From the NCBI RefSeq assembly GCF_001294335.1, contig NZ_LGKG01000112.1, forward strand, positions 62,001 through 126,000: a stretch of 64,000 nucleotides of DNA. The letters run 5' to 3'. The stretch is from Streptomyces chattanoogensis. GTDB taxonomy: Bacteria; Actinomycetota; Actinomycetes; Streptomycetales; Streptomycetaceae. Position numbers and translations under genes: made by a program. A model generated the notes under the pieces. That model saw nothing but the letters and a program-made list of their open reading frames with translations. It was not told the origin of the DNA and searched no databases. Shown here piece by piece: positions 43,061 through 52,058 of the stretch (the first letter of the stretch is position 1; each line of letters starts with the position of its first letter).

Positions 43061-43725
43061 TCCCGGGGTCCGGGCACGGACCACTGCTCGACGGACACCC
43101 AGCCCGTGGCCGCCGCATGGCGCAGCAGCGCGGGGGTGCCCACCCGGGCCCAGGGGAACAGCGCGCCGGACCCGTTCCGCGCGCGGCTGCCGCCGTACCC
43201 CGCGGCGGCCCGCCCCTCGACCCGTACCTGCACCCGCTCGTCGACATCCGCAGCGATGGTCTCGACGATGAGCAGCCCGCTCGGGGTGACGAGTTCGGCG
43301 GTCCGGAGCAGCAGGGCGCGGGGGTCGCCGCCGATGCCGATATTGCCGTCGAGGAGCAGGGCCGTGTCCCAACTCCCCTCTTCCGGCAGGGAATCGAAGA
43401 CCGAGCGGCACAGGGCGGTGCCGCCGGCCGCGGCCGTACGGGCCACCGCGGCCTCGCTCACATCGATGCCGAGCGCCCGGCGGCCCCGGTCGGCGAGCGC
43501 GGCGACGAGCCGGCCGGGGCCGCAGCCGATGTCGAGGACCGCGCCCTCGCAGCGGCGCAGCGCCGACCTGTCCGCGGCATCGGCTCCGGCGCACCAGCGC
43601 TCGACCTCCAGCGGCAGCAGCCAGCCGTCCGGGCGGCGCAGGAACAACGGGCCGCGGCCGCTGCGCAGCGCATCGGCGTACGGGTCGGCGCCCCAGGTCA
43701 GGGGGTGGTTCGCGGCGCGGGTCAT
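42871..43725 (-). CDS. class I SAM-dependent methyltransferase
   Basis: 284 residues. The SAM motif is VLDIGCGPGRLVAALADRG and motif II is near ALGIDVSEAAV. The conserved fold ends around ERRFVALRRRA, near position 43020. The remaining 50 or so residues are antisense to the membrane protein gene and unconserved-looking, so the true C-terminus may be shorter in origin. ATG at 43725 overlaps the DUF2064 stop by four bases. It probably methylates a product of the linked sugar pathway. Confidence 0.87.
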   Translation of the reverse strand: MTRAANHPLTWGADPYADALRSGRGPLFLRRPDGWLLPLEVERWCAGADAADRSALRRCEGAVLDIGCGPGRLVAALADRGRRALGIDVSEAAVARTAAAGGTALCRSVFDSLPEEGSWDTALLLDGNIGIGGDPRALLLRTAELVTPSGLLIVETIAADVDERVQVRVEGRAAAGYGGSRARNGSGALFPWARVGTPALLRHAAATGWVSVEQWSVPGPRDYRPEDAERRFVALRRRARAAVPRSRGAAVRASSNTADTANRAAVSSSQRERKTSPGSPVADV

Positions 43726-44390
43726 CGTCCGGCGGCCGGTGTCAGCCGGGCGAGGGTGGCGGCGAACCGTCCACCGGGCGCGGCGGCCGCGACCCGGCCG
43801 GCGTCGGCGGCCGTGTCGACATCGCGCAGCGGCGGCAGGTCCCGCACCCGCAGTCCGGCCGCGGTCAGCCGGGCGCGCTGGGAGGCACCGGTGTGCGGGG
43901 TCGACATCGGGACGCCGCGGAGCAGTCGGGGGTCGGGGACGGCCAGGCCCAGCGCCCAGAAGCCGCCGTCCTCGGCCGGGCCGAACCAGGCGTCGCAGTC
44001 CCGCCAGGCGTGCAACTCCAGGGCGGGTGCGAGGAGTTGGGGGCTGACTTGAGGGGTGTCCATGCCGATGAGCAGGGTCGGGCCCGCGCTCTCGGCGAAG
44101 GCGGCGGCCAGCCGTTCGTCGAGGCCGCCCGCGCACTGGGACCGGACCTCGAAGCCCGCCGGGAGCCAGGTCCCGGGACGGCCGTCGAGCACCACCACCC
44201 GCCGCCGGGCCGGCATGGCGCGGACGGCCTGAAGGGTGTCGTACAGCGCGGCCCACGCCAACTGGGCGGCCTCGGCGGGGGTGTAGGGCGGGGTGAGCCG
44301 GGTCTTGACCCGGCCCGGCACCGGCTCCTTGGCGATGACCAGAACGGCCGTCGGACCGCTGGGCCCCGGACCGGCTGCGGGCCCGTTCAT
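43722..44390 (-). CDS. DUF2064 / TIGR04282-type nucleotidyl- or glycosyltransferase
   Basis: A 222-residue GT-A fold protein: VLVIAKEPVPGRVKTRLTPP (the conserved start of the family), IGMDTPQVSP and AWFGPAEDGGFWALG. Relatives act in arsenosugar-like and other unusual sugar pathways and resemble CofC. ATG at 44390 overlaps the epimerase-glycosyltransferase stop by four bases. The exact reaction is unknown. Confidence 0.87.
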   Translation of the reverse strand: MNGPAAGPGPSGPTAVLVIAKEPVPGRVKTRLTPPYTPAEAAQLAWAALYDTLQAVRAMPARRRVVVLDGRPGTWLPAGFEVRSQCAGGLDERLAAAFAESAGPTLLIGMDTPQVSPQLLAPALELHAWRDCDAWFGPAEDGGFWALGLAVPDPRLLRGVPMSTPHTGASQRARLTAAGLRVRDLPPLRDVDTAADAGRVAAAAPGGRFAATLARLTPAAGR

Positions 44391-46186
44391 CGCGCCGCCT
44401 CCCCTGGGCCCCCGCCGGCCGCCTCCGTACGGCCCGTCGGCGGCGGTTGCCGCAGCACAGCGCGCATATCGCGCACCGCGTGCCAGGTGCCGCGCCAGGT
44501 GCCGGTGACCTTGGAGCGGCCGGTGCGCGGACGGTAGGGCACCTCGCGCTCCCCGATGCGCCAGCCCGCGTCGGCGGCCCGTACGACCATCTCGAGCGGA
44601 TAGCCGCTGCGCCGGTCGGCCAGGCGCAGTCCGAGCAGGTCCGTGCGGCGGGCGGCGCGCAGCGGGCCCAGGTCGTGCAGGTGCAGGCCGGTGCGGCGGC
44701 GCAGCATCCGGGTCAGCGCGAGGTTGCCGAGCCGGGCGTGCGGGGGCCAGGCGCCGCGACGTTGCGGGCGGCGGCGGCCCAGCACCAGGTCGTGTTCGCC
44801 GTCCCGCACGGCCTGTACGAAGGGGACGAGCAGGGAAGGGTCGAGGGAGGCGTCGCAGTCGCAGAAGCAGACGATGTCGGCGTCGGCGGCGAGCAGTCCG
44901 GCGTGGCAGGCGGCGCCGAAACCGCGGCGGGGTTCCTGGACGACGGTGGCCCCGAGGTCCCGGGCGAGCGCGGCGGAGCCGTCCGTGGAGCCGTTGTCGA
45001 CCACGATCGCGCGCCAGCCGTCCGGGATGCGCGCCAGCACCCAGGGCAGTGCGGCGGCCTCGTCGAGGCAGGGCAGCACCACGTCCACCGGGGCCGGGCG
45101 CGGGGAGGCGGCCGCGCCCGGCGGGGCCGCACGCACACCCGCCCGCATTCCCTCCCGCGCGAACTCCGCCATCCCCGCCGCGAATCCGGTCTCCGCGCGC
45201 CAGCCGAGCTCCTCGGCGATCCGCCGCGACGACGCCGTGATGTGCCGGACGTCGCCCAGCCGGTACTCCCCCGTCACCACCGGCTCCGGCCCGCCGCACG
45301 CCGCGGCCAGCGCCCGCGCCATCTCCCCGACGGTGTGCGGCTCCCCGCTGCCGGTGTTGTACGCGGTCAGCACGCCGGGCTCCCGTCCGGACAGGGCTTC
45401 CAGCGCCACCACGTTGGCGGCCGCGACATCCCGTACGTGCACGAAGTCCCGCCGCTGGCCGCCGTCCTCGTACACGGTGGGCGCCTGACCGCGGGCCAGC
45501 GCCGAGCGGAAGAACGAGGCGACGCCGGCGTACGGGGTGTCGCGCGGCATCCCCGGCCCGTAGACGTTGTGGTAGCGCAGCGAGATGGCCCGGCCGCCGG
45601 TCGCGCGCGCCCAGGCGGCGGCCAGATGTTCCTGGGCGAGCTTGGTCGCCGCGTACACGGTGCGGGGATCGGCGGGCGCGTCCTCGCCGACCAGGCCCGG
45701 CCGCAGCGGCGCACCGCAGGCGGGGCAGCGCGGTGCGAACCGTCCGGCGTCCAGGTCCGCCACCGCGCGCGGCCCCGGCCGCACCACCCCGTGCGCGGGG
45801 CAGGTGTAGTGCCCCTCCCCGTAGACCACCATGGACCCGGCGAGCACCAGCGCGCCCACCCCGGCCGCCGCCATCTCGGCCAGCAGCACGGCCGTCCCCA
45901 GGTCGTTGCAGCCGACGTAGTCGGGCGCGTCCGCGAAGTCCTTGCCCAGGCCCACCATGGCCGCCTGGTGGCAGACGGCGTCCACGCCCCGCAGCGCGGC
46001 GGCGACGGCCGCGCGGTCCCGGACGTCCGCGACGATGCGCCGTTCCCCCGGCCGCGGCGGGGGCGGTTCGCGGTGGGCCGACGGGAGCAGCGCATCGAGG
46101 ACGACGGGATCGTGCCCGCGCGCCGTCAGTGCCGCGACAACCTGCGATCCGATGAATCCGGCGCCGCCGGTGACCAGTACACGCAT
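44387..46186 (-). CDS. NAD-dependent sugar epimerase fused to a family 2 glycosyltransferase
   Basis: 599 residues. Residues 1-340 form an extended short-chain dehydrogenase/epimerase with VTGGAGFIG, the YxxxK pair at tyrosine 178 and lysine 182, and RYHNVYGPG. An inserted zinc ribbon (C129, H132, C154, C157) is as seen in some actinomycete dTDP-sugar 4-epimerases. After a Pro/Ala linker (about 350-366), residues 367-599 are a family 2 glycosyltransferase (VVLPCLDEAAALPWVL, VVDNGSTDGSA, FCDCDAS). These are usually two proteins. Fusion suggests channelled transfer of the epimerised sugar. ATG at 46186; first gene of a three-gene overlapping operon. Confidence 0.88.
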   Translation of the reverse strand: MRVLVTGGAGFIGSQVVAALTARGHDPVVLDALLPSAHREPPPPRPGERRIVADVRDRAAVAAALRGVDAVCHQAAMVGLGKDFADAPDYVGCNDLGTAVLLAEMAAAGVGALVLAGSMVVYGEGHYTCPAHGVVRPGPRAVADLDAGRFAPRCPACGAPLRPGLVGEDAPADPRTVYAATKLAQEHLAAAWARATGGRAISLRYHNVYGPGMPRDTPYAGVASFFRSALARGQAPTVYEDGGQRRDFVHVRDVAAANVVALEALSGREPGVLTAYNTGSGEPHTVGEMARALAAACGGPEPVVTGEYRLGDVRHITASSRRIAEELGWRAETGFAAGMAEFAREGMRAGVRAAPPGAAASPRPAPVDVVLPCLDEAAALPWVLARIPDGWRAIVVDNGSTDGSAALARDLGATVVQEPRRGFGAACHAGLLAADADIVCFCDCDASLDPSLLVPFVQAVRDGEHDLVLGRRRPQRRGAWPPHARLGNLALTRMLRRRTGLHLHDLGPLRAARRTDLLGLRLADRRSGYPLEMVVRAADAGWRIGEREVPYRPRTGRSKVTGTWRGTWHAVRDMRAVLRQPPPTGRTEAAGGGPGEAAR

Positions 46187-46445
46187 GCCGGTCACGCTAG
46201 GCGCGGCGGGGCGTTGCGGCCGGCGCGGCGGGGTGCGCGTCACGGGTCCGTAAGATCCCCGCCGCACGATCGGCTCCGCGCGAACGGCCCTCAACGGCGA
46301 TTTGGTAACAGACCGGCATGCGAGGTATTTCGGTCCGGTATATGTCACATATCCTCAGGTCAGGTGCGGTTTCCCCAGCAGTTCGCCCTGCGGTCCCGCC
46401 CGGGTCTCCCCGTAGCGGCCCGCCCCGATGACCTCGTGACGAGTC

Positions 46446-47555
46446 GTGATGACTCGCGATGACCCGCCGGAGTACCCCTTGGCCGTGTCCAACCCTGTGC
46501 AGCGCACCGGCTCCCGGGTGCTGTTCGCGCTCCCGTACGCCGTGATGGCCGCGGTCTGCGCGGGGGACCTCGCCGCGGGCCCCGCGCTCGGGCTGCTGCC
46601 GCTGGTCTCCCTGGGGCCCGCGTTCGCCGGGCTGGTCGGCGGCTGGCGCCGTACCGTCCTCGTGGGGGTGGTGGCGGCCGTCCTCTGCGCCGGGCTGGGC
46701 CTGTACAGCGATCTGATCGGGGGGCGGCGCGGGCTGACCGCGCTGCTGACGGTCGCCGGGGTCACCGCGGCCGGTGTGGTGGCGGCCGTCATGCGCCAGC
46801 GCCGCGAGGCGGAACTGGCCAGCGTCCGGTCGATCGCCGAGGTCGCCCAGCGCGTCCTGCTGCGGCCGGTCCCGCGCGGCGCGGGCCCGCTGAGGATCGC
46901 GGTCTCCTACACCTCGGCGGTGGCCGAGGCCCGGATCGGCGGGGATCTGTACGAGGTGGTGACCTCACCCGGTGGCGTACGGATGATCGTCGGCGATGTC
47001 CAGGGCAAGGGCCTGGAGGCGGTGGAGACCGCGGCGGTGGTGCTCGGCGCGTTCCGCGAGGCGGCGCACGACGAGCCCGATCTGACCGCGGTGGGCGTAC
47101 GGCTGGAACGGGCGCTGAACCGGCACCTCGCCGGCGAACGCTTCGTCACCGCCGTGCTCGCCGAGGTCGGTGACGGCCCGTACGCCACCCTCCTCAACTT
47201 CGGCCACCCGGCCCCTCTCGTCGTCCGCCCCACCGGCCCGGTCACCTACGCCGCCCCGCCCGACCGCGCCCTCCCCCTCGGCCTCACCGGCCACAGCTCC
47301 GACGCGCCGCTGCCCCACACGGTGCCGTTCGCCCCCGGCGACCAGCTGCTGTTCTACACCGACGGCGTCTCCGAGGCCCGCGATGCGGCGGGCCGCTTCT
47401 ATCCCCTGAAGTCACGCGCCGGCCTCCTGAAGGACCCCGACCCCGAGGCGGCGCTGCGTGCGGTGCGCGAGGACCTGGTCGAGCATGCCGAGGGGCCGCT
47501 GCACGATGATGCGGCGATGCTGCTGGTGCGGTACCGGGAGGGGCACGGGGACTGA
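46446..47555 (+). CDS. membrane-anchored SpoIIE/PP2C-type phosphatase
   Basis: A protein of up to 369 residues. Three or four N-terminal helices (about 25-115: VLFALPYAVMAAVCAG, LLPLVSLGPAFAGLVGG, TVLVGVVAAVLCAGLGL) anchor a C-terminal phosphatase domain. Its metal motifs are ARIGGDLYEVV, VGDVQGKGLEAV, LNFGHPAPLVV and FYTDGVSEARD. It likely dephosphorylates an anti-anti-sigma factor. Start codon uncertain among GTG 46446, ATG 46449 and GTG near 46485. Confidence 0.88.
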   Translation: MMTRDDPPEYPLAVSNPVQRTGSRVLFALPYAVMAAVCAGDLAAGPALGLLPLVSLGPAFAGLVGGWRRTVLVGVVAAVLCAGLGLYSDLIGGRRGLTALLTVAGVTAAGVVAAVMRQRREAELASVRSIAEVAQRVLLRPVPRGAGPLRIAVSYTSAVAEARIGGDLYEVVTSPGGVRMIVGDVQGKGLEAVETAAVVLGAFREAAHDEPDLTAVGVRLERALNRHLAGERFVTAVLAEVGDGPYATLLNFGHPAPLVVRPTGPVTYAAPPDRALPLGLTGHSSDAPLPHTVPFAPGDQLLFYTDGVSEARDAAGRFYPLKSRAGLLKDPDPEAALRAVREDLVEHAEGPLHDDAAMLLVRYREGHGD

Positions 47556-47566
47556 CGGGGCCCGGC

Positions 47567-47932
47567 CTACGGCGTGTGGCAGACGGCCTCGATGTTGTTG
47601 CCGTCGGGGTCGCGGACGAAGGCCCCGTAGTAGGACGCGTGGTACTCGGGCCACACCCGCGGGGCGTGCAGGGACTCGGCACCCGCGGCGACAGCGGCGG
47701 CGTGGAACGCCTCGACGGCCGCGCGGTCGGCGGCGGTGAAGGCGAGGTGCAGTTCACGCGCCGGGGTGTCCTCGGTGGCGGGAACCAGCCAGAGATTGTG
47801 CCCTGTTGTCCCGTAGCCGATGTTCTTGCCGAAGGTCTTGGTCCGCCGGCCGCCCAGCGGGGCGAGGACGGCGTCGTAGAACAGCGCGCTGGCTGCTAAG
47901 TCCCGTACCTGTAGCGCAATGTGATCGATCAT
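47567..47932 (-). CDS. VOC-superfamily (glyoxalase/dioxygenase-like) protein
   Basis: A 121-residue single-domain VOC protein with two beta-alpha-beta-beta-beta modules: MIDHIALQVRDLAASALFYD and YYGAFVRDPDGNNIEAVCH. A metal-binding His and Glu are in place. AAGGA precedes ATG 47932. It lies 47 bases after pobA on the same strand and could be the last gene of the aromatic operon, or unrelated. Confidence 0.87.
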   Translation of the reverse strand: MIDHIALQVRDLAASALFYDAVLAPLGGRRTKTFGKNIGYGTTGHNLWLVPATEDTPARELHLAFTAADRAAVEAFHAAAVAAGAESLHAPRVWPEYHASYYGAFVRDPDGNNIEAVCHTP

Positions 47933-47979
47933 GCCGTCATCCTTCCACGGCATCCGCGGACACCAACCGCCCCCCCGCC

Positions 47980-49173
47980 TCACTCCAACGGCAACCCCGC
48001 ATAGTTCTCCGCCAGTTCGGCCGCGGCATGCCGGGACGCGGCGATCCGGTCGAGCTGGGAGATCTGGAGCCGGGTCTCGAACGGGCTCTGGTCCGGGGCG
48101 GTGTGCAGGGTGGTGGTCATGACGTACGAGAAGTGTTCGGCGCGCCAGACGCGGCGGAGGCAGGTGGCGGAGTAGGCGTCGAGGAGGGCCGTCGAGCCGG
48201 TGTGGTGGAGGTGGGCGAGGGCGCGGGCGAGGACGGTGACATCGGCGACGGCGAGGTTGAGGCCCTTGGCGCCGGTGGGCGGGACGATATGTGCGGCGTC
48301 GCCGGCCAGCAGGATGCGTCCGTAACGCATGGGCTCGGTGACCGAACTCCGCATGGGGAGAACGGCCTTCGCGGTGAGCGGGCCGCGCGCCGGTTTCCGG
48401 TCCGGGGCGCCGTCGAGGGCGGCGCGGGCCTCGAGTTCGTCCCAGATGCGGTCGTCGGGCCAGTCCGCCGGGTCGGTGCCGTTGGGGACCTGGAGGTAGA
48501 GGCGGCTGACGGCGGGCGTCCGCATGCTGAAGAGGGCGAAGCCGCGCGCGGAGTGGGCGTAGACCAGTTCGTCGGAGGACGGGGGGACGTGGGCGAGGAC
48601 GCCGAGCCAGGAGTAGGGGTAGCGGCGTTCGTAGGTGCGGCGTGCGTGTTCCGGGACGGCGCTGCGGGTGATGCCGTGGAAGCCGTCGCAGCCGATGACG
48701 TAATCGCAGGTGAGGGTGTGGTGACGGCCTTTGTGGAGGTAGCGGATGCGGGGTCTGTCGGTGTCCGCGTCCGTGACGGCGAGCGCCTGGGCGCCGAACA
48801 GCAGCGGCGGGCCGGAGCGGAGCTGGAGGGCGATGAGGTCCTTCACGATCTCCGTCTGGGCGTAGACCGTCACCCGGCGGCCGCCGGTCAGCGCGGCCAG
48901 GTCCAGGCGGTGGGCGCGCCGGTCGAAGCGGAGCTCGATGCCGTCGTGGACCAGGCCTTCCCGGTCCATCCGCTCCCCCGCCCCGCAGGCGCGCAGCACA
49001 TCGACGGTGCCCTGTTCGAGGATGCCGGCGCGCTGCCGCCGCTCGGCATAGGCGCGGTCGCGGTGCTCCAGGACGACGCAGTCGATGCCGGACCGGTGCA
49101 GGAGCCGGGCGAGCAGCAGGCCCGCGGGGCCGGCGCCGATGATGCCGACCGTGGCGTGGCGGGAACCCGTCAC
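47980..49173 (-). CDS. pobA: 4-hydroxybenzoate 3-monooxygenase
   Basis: A 397-residue FAD enzyme converting 4-hydroxybenzoate, NAD(P)H and oxygen to protocatechuate. FAD motifs: GIIGAGPAGLLLARLL at the N-terminus, CDGFHG, and LAGDAAHIVPPTGAKGLN. Family-typical RQRAGILEQGTVDVLR and the C-terminal tail are present; length matches PobA. GTG at 49173 is preceded by AAGGAG and overlaps pcaD by four bases. Placed after the protocatechuate genes, it feeds them. Confidence 0.94.
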   Translation of the reverse strand: MTGSRHATVGIIGAGPAGLLLARLLHRSGIDCVVLEHRDRAYAERRQRAGILEQGTVDVLRACGAGERMDREGLVHDGIELRFDRRAHRLDLAALTGGRRVTVYAQTEIVKDLIALQLRSGPPLLFGAQALAVTDADTDRPRIRYLHKGRHHTLTCDYVIGCDGFHGITRSAVPEHARRTYERRYPYSWLGVLAHVPPSSDELVYAHSARGFALFSMRTPAVSRLYLQVPNGTDPADWPDDRIWDELEARAALDGAPDRKPARGPLTAKAVLPMRSSVTEPMRYGRILLAGDAAHIVPPTGAKGLNLAVADVTVLARALAHLHHTGSTALLDAYSATCLRRVWRAEHFSYVMTTTLHTAPDQSPFETRLQISQLDRIAASRHAAAELAENYAGLPLE

Positions 49174-49988
49174 TGATCTGCTCCTTCCGCGAGGTGCCCG
49201 AAGGCCGGGATGCCTGTGGCGTGGGCGAGGAGGGCCGCGAGGACCGGGGCGGGGCGTTCGGCGCCGGCGAGATGGGCGGCCCCGGGGAGTTCGAGGAGGG
49301 TCGCACCGGGGATGCCGTCGGCGAGTTCGCGGGCGTGCGCGGGCGGGGTGGCGGGGTCCTCGCGGCCCGCGATGACGAGGGTGGGGGCGGCGATGCGCGG
49401 CAGCTCGGCGCGCAGGTCATAGGCGGCGAGGGCGGCGCAGCAGGCCGCATAGCCCGCAGGCGTCACCGTGCGACGCAGGGCGTCGACCAGGGCCGTGGCC
49501 TGCGGGGAGCCGGCGAAGGCGGGGGTGAACCAGCGGGCGGCGGCGGTGTCGGCGACCGGGCCGGTGCCTTTCGCCCGTACGAGTGCGGCCCGCTCGCGCC
49601 AGGCGCCCGGCGCCCCGAAGCAGGCCGAGGAGCAGATCAGGGCGAGGGAGACGAGGCGATCGGGGTGGTACGCGGCGAGCCAGGCGCCGACGGCGCCGCC
49701 GAGGGAGACTCCGGCGTAGGCGAAGCGGTCGATGCCGAGGGTGTCGGCGAGGTGCAGGACGCGGCGGGCCAGGCCGGGGACGGTGGTGGGGGCGGGGCCC
49801 GGTTCCGGGGCGCCGCCGTGGCCGGGGAGGTTCCAGCGGATGACGCGGAACTGCCGGGAGAGGGTGGGGAGTTGGGGTTCCCAGAGGGCGAGGGGGGTGC
49901 CGAGGGAGGGGCCCAGGAGCAGCGGCTCGGCGCCCTGGGGGCCGTCGACTGTGTGGTGCAGGGGCACGGCGGCGGGTGGGCGGGTCAT
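49170..49988 (-). CDS. pcaD: 3-oxoadipate enol-lactonase
   Basis: A 272-residue alpha/beta hydrolase. The nucleophile is serine 95 in YAGVSLGG, the acid is in IAGREDPATP and the histidine is in PGAAHLAGAERP. It opens 3-oxoadipate enol-lactone to 3-oxoadipate. Many actinomycetes carry a PcaL fusion with the decarboxylase PcaC; here the protein ends after the hydrolase, so PcaC must be elsewhere. Overlaps both neighbours by four bases. Confidence 0.9.
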   Translation of the reverse strand: MTRPPAAVPLHHTVDGPQGAEPLLLGPSLGTPLALWEPQLPTLSRQFRVIRWNLPGHGGAPEPGPAPTTVPGLARRVLHLADTLGIDRFAYAGVSLGGAVGAWLAAYHPDRLVSLALICSSACFGAPGAWRERAALVRAKGTGPVADTAAARWFTPAFAGSPQATALVDALRRTVTPAGYAACCAALAAYDLRAELPRIAAPTLVIAGREDPATPPAHARELADGIPGATLLELPGAAHLAGAERPAPVLAALLAHATGIPAFGHLAEGADQ

Positions 49989-51442
49989 GGGGTGGGCTCC
50001 TGCGGGTGGCGCTCGGGGCGGCGGGCCAGGGCGCGGTCCACGAGGGCGCCCGCTGACCCCGAGTAGCCTTCGGGGTCGAGGAGTTGGCGCAGTCTGGCCT
50101 CGGGGAGGGGGACGGGGCCGAGGGCTTCGGACAGCTCGATGCCCTCTTCCGCGGTGCGCCGGGCCGCCGCGTCCAGGGTGCGGCGGGCCGCGGCGCGGCC
50201 CATCAGGGGGGCGAGGGCCGCGGCGAGGCGTTCGGTGACGACCAGGCCGCGGGTCGCGGCGAGGTTCCGGCGCATACGGTGCGGGCGGATCCGCAGCCCG
50301 GCGGCCAGGTCGGCGGCGTCCCGCGCGGCGCCGCCCACCAGACGCAGGGCCGCGCGCAGCGGCTGCCATTCGGCGTGCCAGGCGCCGGCCGGGCGCTCGT
50401 CCTCGGCGGCCAGGGACCCGTACAGCACCGCGGCGTGCGCCGGGACCTGGCGGGCGGCGGCCGCGATCAGCGTGGCGCGCACCGGGTTGGCCTTGTGCGG
50501 CATCGCGGAGGAGCCTCCCCCGCTGCCCTCGGCGAGCTCGCCGGTCTCGGTGCGGGAGAGGGTCAGCACATCCGCCGCCATCTTGCCGAGCGCGCCCGCG
50601 GTGAAGGCGAGGGCGCCCGCGAGGTCGGCGACGGGGGTGCGCAGGGTGTGCCAGGGCAGGGCGGGTTCGGCGAGGCCGGTTTCGGCGGCGTAGGCGGCGA
50701 GGAGCCGGGTGCCGAGGTCGGGCGCGGGCCGGTGACCGTCGGCCTCGGCGTGGGCGTGGAACGCCGCGAGGGTGCCCGCCGCGCCGCCCAGCTGGACGGG
50801 CAGCGCCGTCCGTACGGCGGTGAGCCGGTCGTGGGCGTCGAGGACGAGGGCGCGCCAGCCCGCGGCCTTGAGGCCGAAGGTGGTGGGCACCGCGTGCTGG
50901 GTGAGGGTGCGGCCGGCCATGGGGGTGTCGCGGTGGCCGGCGGCGGTACGGCGCAGCGCGTCGGCGGTGCGGGCCAGGTCGGCGCGGACGGTGTCCAGGG
51001 CGCGGGCGGCGACCAGCATGGTGGCGGTGTCGAGGATGTCCTGGCTGGTGGCGCCCCGGTGGACGTAGGGGGCGGCGTCCGGGTCCCGGTCGGCGACGGC
51101 GGCGGTCAGGCCGGTGACGAGCGGGACGACGGGGTTGCCGGCGGCGCGGGCCCGCAGCGCGAGGTCGCGGGGGTCCTGGCCGTGTGCCGCGGCGGTGACG
51201 GCCGCGGCCGCCGTCCCGGGGGCGAGCCCGAGGGCGGCCTGGGCGCGGGTGAGCGCGGCCTCGGCGTCGAGCATGGCGCGCAGATAGGCGGCGTCGCCGG
51301 TGAGGGCGGCCACCGCGGAGCCGGACCAGGAGGGGGCCAGCAGGCCCAGGTCGGCGTCCCCGTACGGAGCTGCGGATGCGGTCCCGGTTGCGGTCCCGGT
51401 TACGGGCGTGGCTGCGGCCCCTGGCAGGTCATCGGAAGGCAA
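49985..51442 (-). CDS. pcaB: 3-carboxy-cis,cis-muconate cycloisomerase
   Basis: 485 residues of the fumarase/aspartase superfamily. YVHRGATSQDILDTATML, TLTQHAVPTTFGLKAAGW and the signature GSSAMPHKANP are all present. It cyclises 3-carboxymuconate to the lactone. No ATG or GTG occurs in frame near the conserved start; the TTG at 51442, ten bases after GAGGAG and inside the end of pcaG (14-base overlap), is the best start and implies coupled translation. Confidence 0.9.
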   Translation of the reverse strand: MPSDDLPGAAATPVTGTATGTASAAPYGDADLGLLAPSWSGSAVAALTGDAAYLRAMLDAEAALTRAQAALGLAPGTAAAAVTAAAHGQDPRDLALRARAAGNPVVPLVTGLTAAVADRDPDAAPYVHRGATSQDILDTATMLVAARALDTVRADLARTADALRRTAAGHRDTPMAGRTLTQHAVPTTFGLKAAGWRALVLDAHDRLTAVRTALPVQLGGAAGTLAAFHAHAEADGHRPAPDLGTRLLAAYAAETGLAEPALPWHTLRTPVADLAGALAFTAGALGKMAADVLTLSRTETGELAEGSGGGSSAMPHKANPVRATLIAAAARQVPAHAAVLYGSLAAEDERPAGAWHAEWQPLRAALRLVGGAARDAADLAAGLRIRPHRMRRNLAATRGLVVTERLAAALAPLMGRAAARRTLDAAARRTAEEGIELSEALGPVPLPEARLRQLLDPEGYSGSAGALVDRALARRPERHPQEPTP

Positions 51443-52058
51443 GGAAGACCGTCTCCTCGTGGCTGCCGTCCTCGGCGCCCTGCAGATGGATGTCGAAGCG
51501 GTAGTGGCGGGCGGGGCCGTCGGGGCGGGCGAGGAGGGTGCGCGCGCGGTCCTCGGGGAGCCGGGAGAGCAGGGCATCGGCGGCGTGGGCCGCCTCGTGC
51601 TCGGGGAAGTAAACGCGGGTGAAGAGGTGGTGGAGCAGTCCGCGGGCGAAGACGCAGACGGCGAGGTAAGGGGCGGCGCCGGGGCACCCGGCAGGGGCGG
51701 TGGCGGGCAGGGTGTGCAGGGCGTAGCGGCCGTCGGCGTCGGTGGGGACGCGGCCGAAGCCGGTGAAGTCCACGCCGTTGCGGCCGATGACCGCGCCGGT
51801 GACCGGGTCCCGGCGCAGCGAACCGGGCGCGCCCGTCAGGCCGCCGTCGGGGTCCGCCTGCCAGAACTCCAGCAGCGCGTCCGGAACCGGTGCGCCGGCT
51901 CCGTCCCGTACGTGGCCGTGCACGGTGACGGTGTCCGGATGGCCGGCGGGCGCGATCCGCTCGCCACCGGGGAACGGCAGGGCGTGCCCGAAGAACGGGC
52001 CGATGGTCTGGGAGGGGGTCACGGGGAGCGCCCCAGAGGGAGGGGTGGTGGGGGGCAT
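51429..52058 (-). CDS. pcaG: protocatechuate 3,4-dioxygenase alpha subunit
   Basis: 209 residues. TPSQTIGPFFGHALPF at the N-terminus, LLEFWQADPDGGL, TRVYFPEH and the RYRFDIHLQGAEDGSHEETVF end region (shown by its tail HEETVFLAF) are family-typical. The alpha subunit lacks the iron ligands but completes the active site of the ring-cleaving enzyme. ATG overlaps the pcaH stop by one base (TGATG). Confidence 0.94.
   Translation of the reverse strand: MPPTTPPSGALPVTPSQTIGPFFGHALPFPGGERIAPAGHPDTVTVHGHVRDGAGAPVPDALLEFWQADPDGGLTGAPGSLRRDPVTGAVIGRNGVDFTGFGRVPTDADGRYALHTLPATAPAGCPGAAPYLAVCVFARGLLHHLFTRVYFPEHEAAHAADALLSRLPEDRARTLLARPDGPARHYRFDIHLQGAEDGSHEETVFLAFR

Noticed and set aside
42871..44256. 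461-codon reading of the methyltransferase frame
   Set aside because: The upstream part is antisense-like shadow of the DUF2064 gene; the methyltransferase begins at the ATG at 43725, coupled to the upstream stop.
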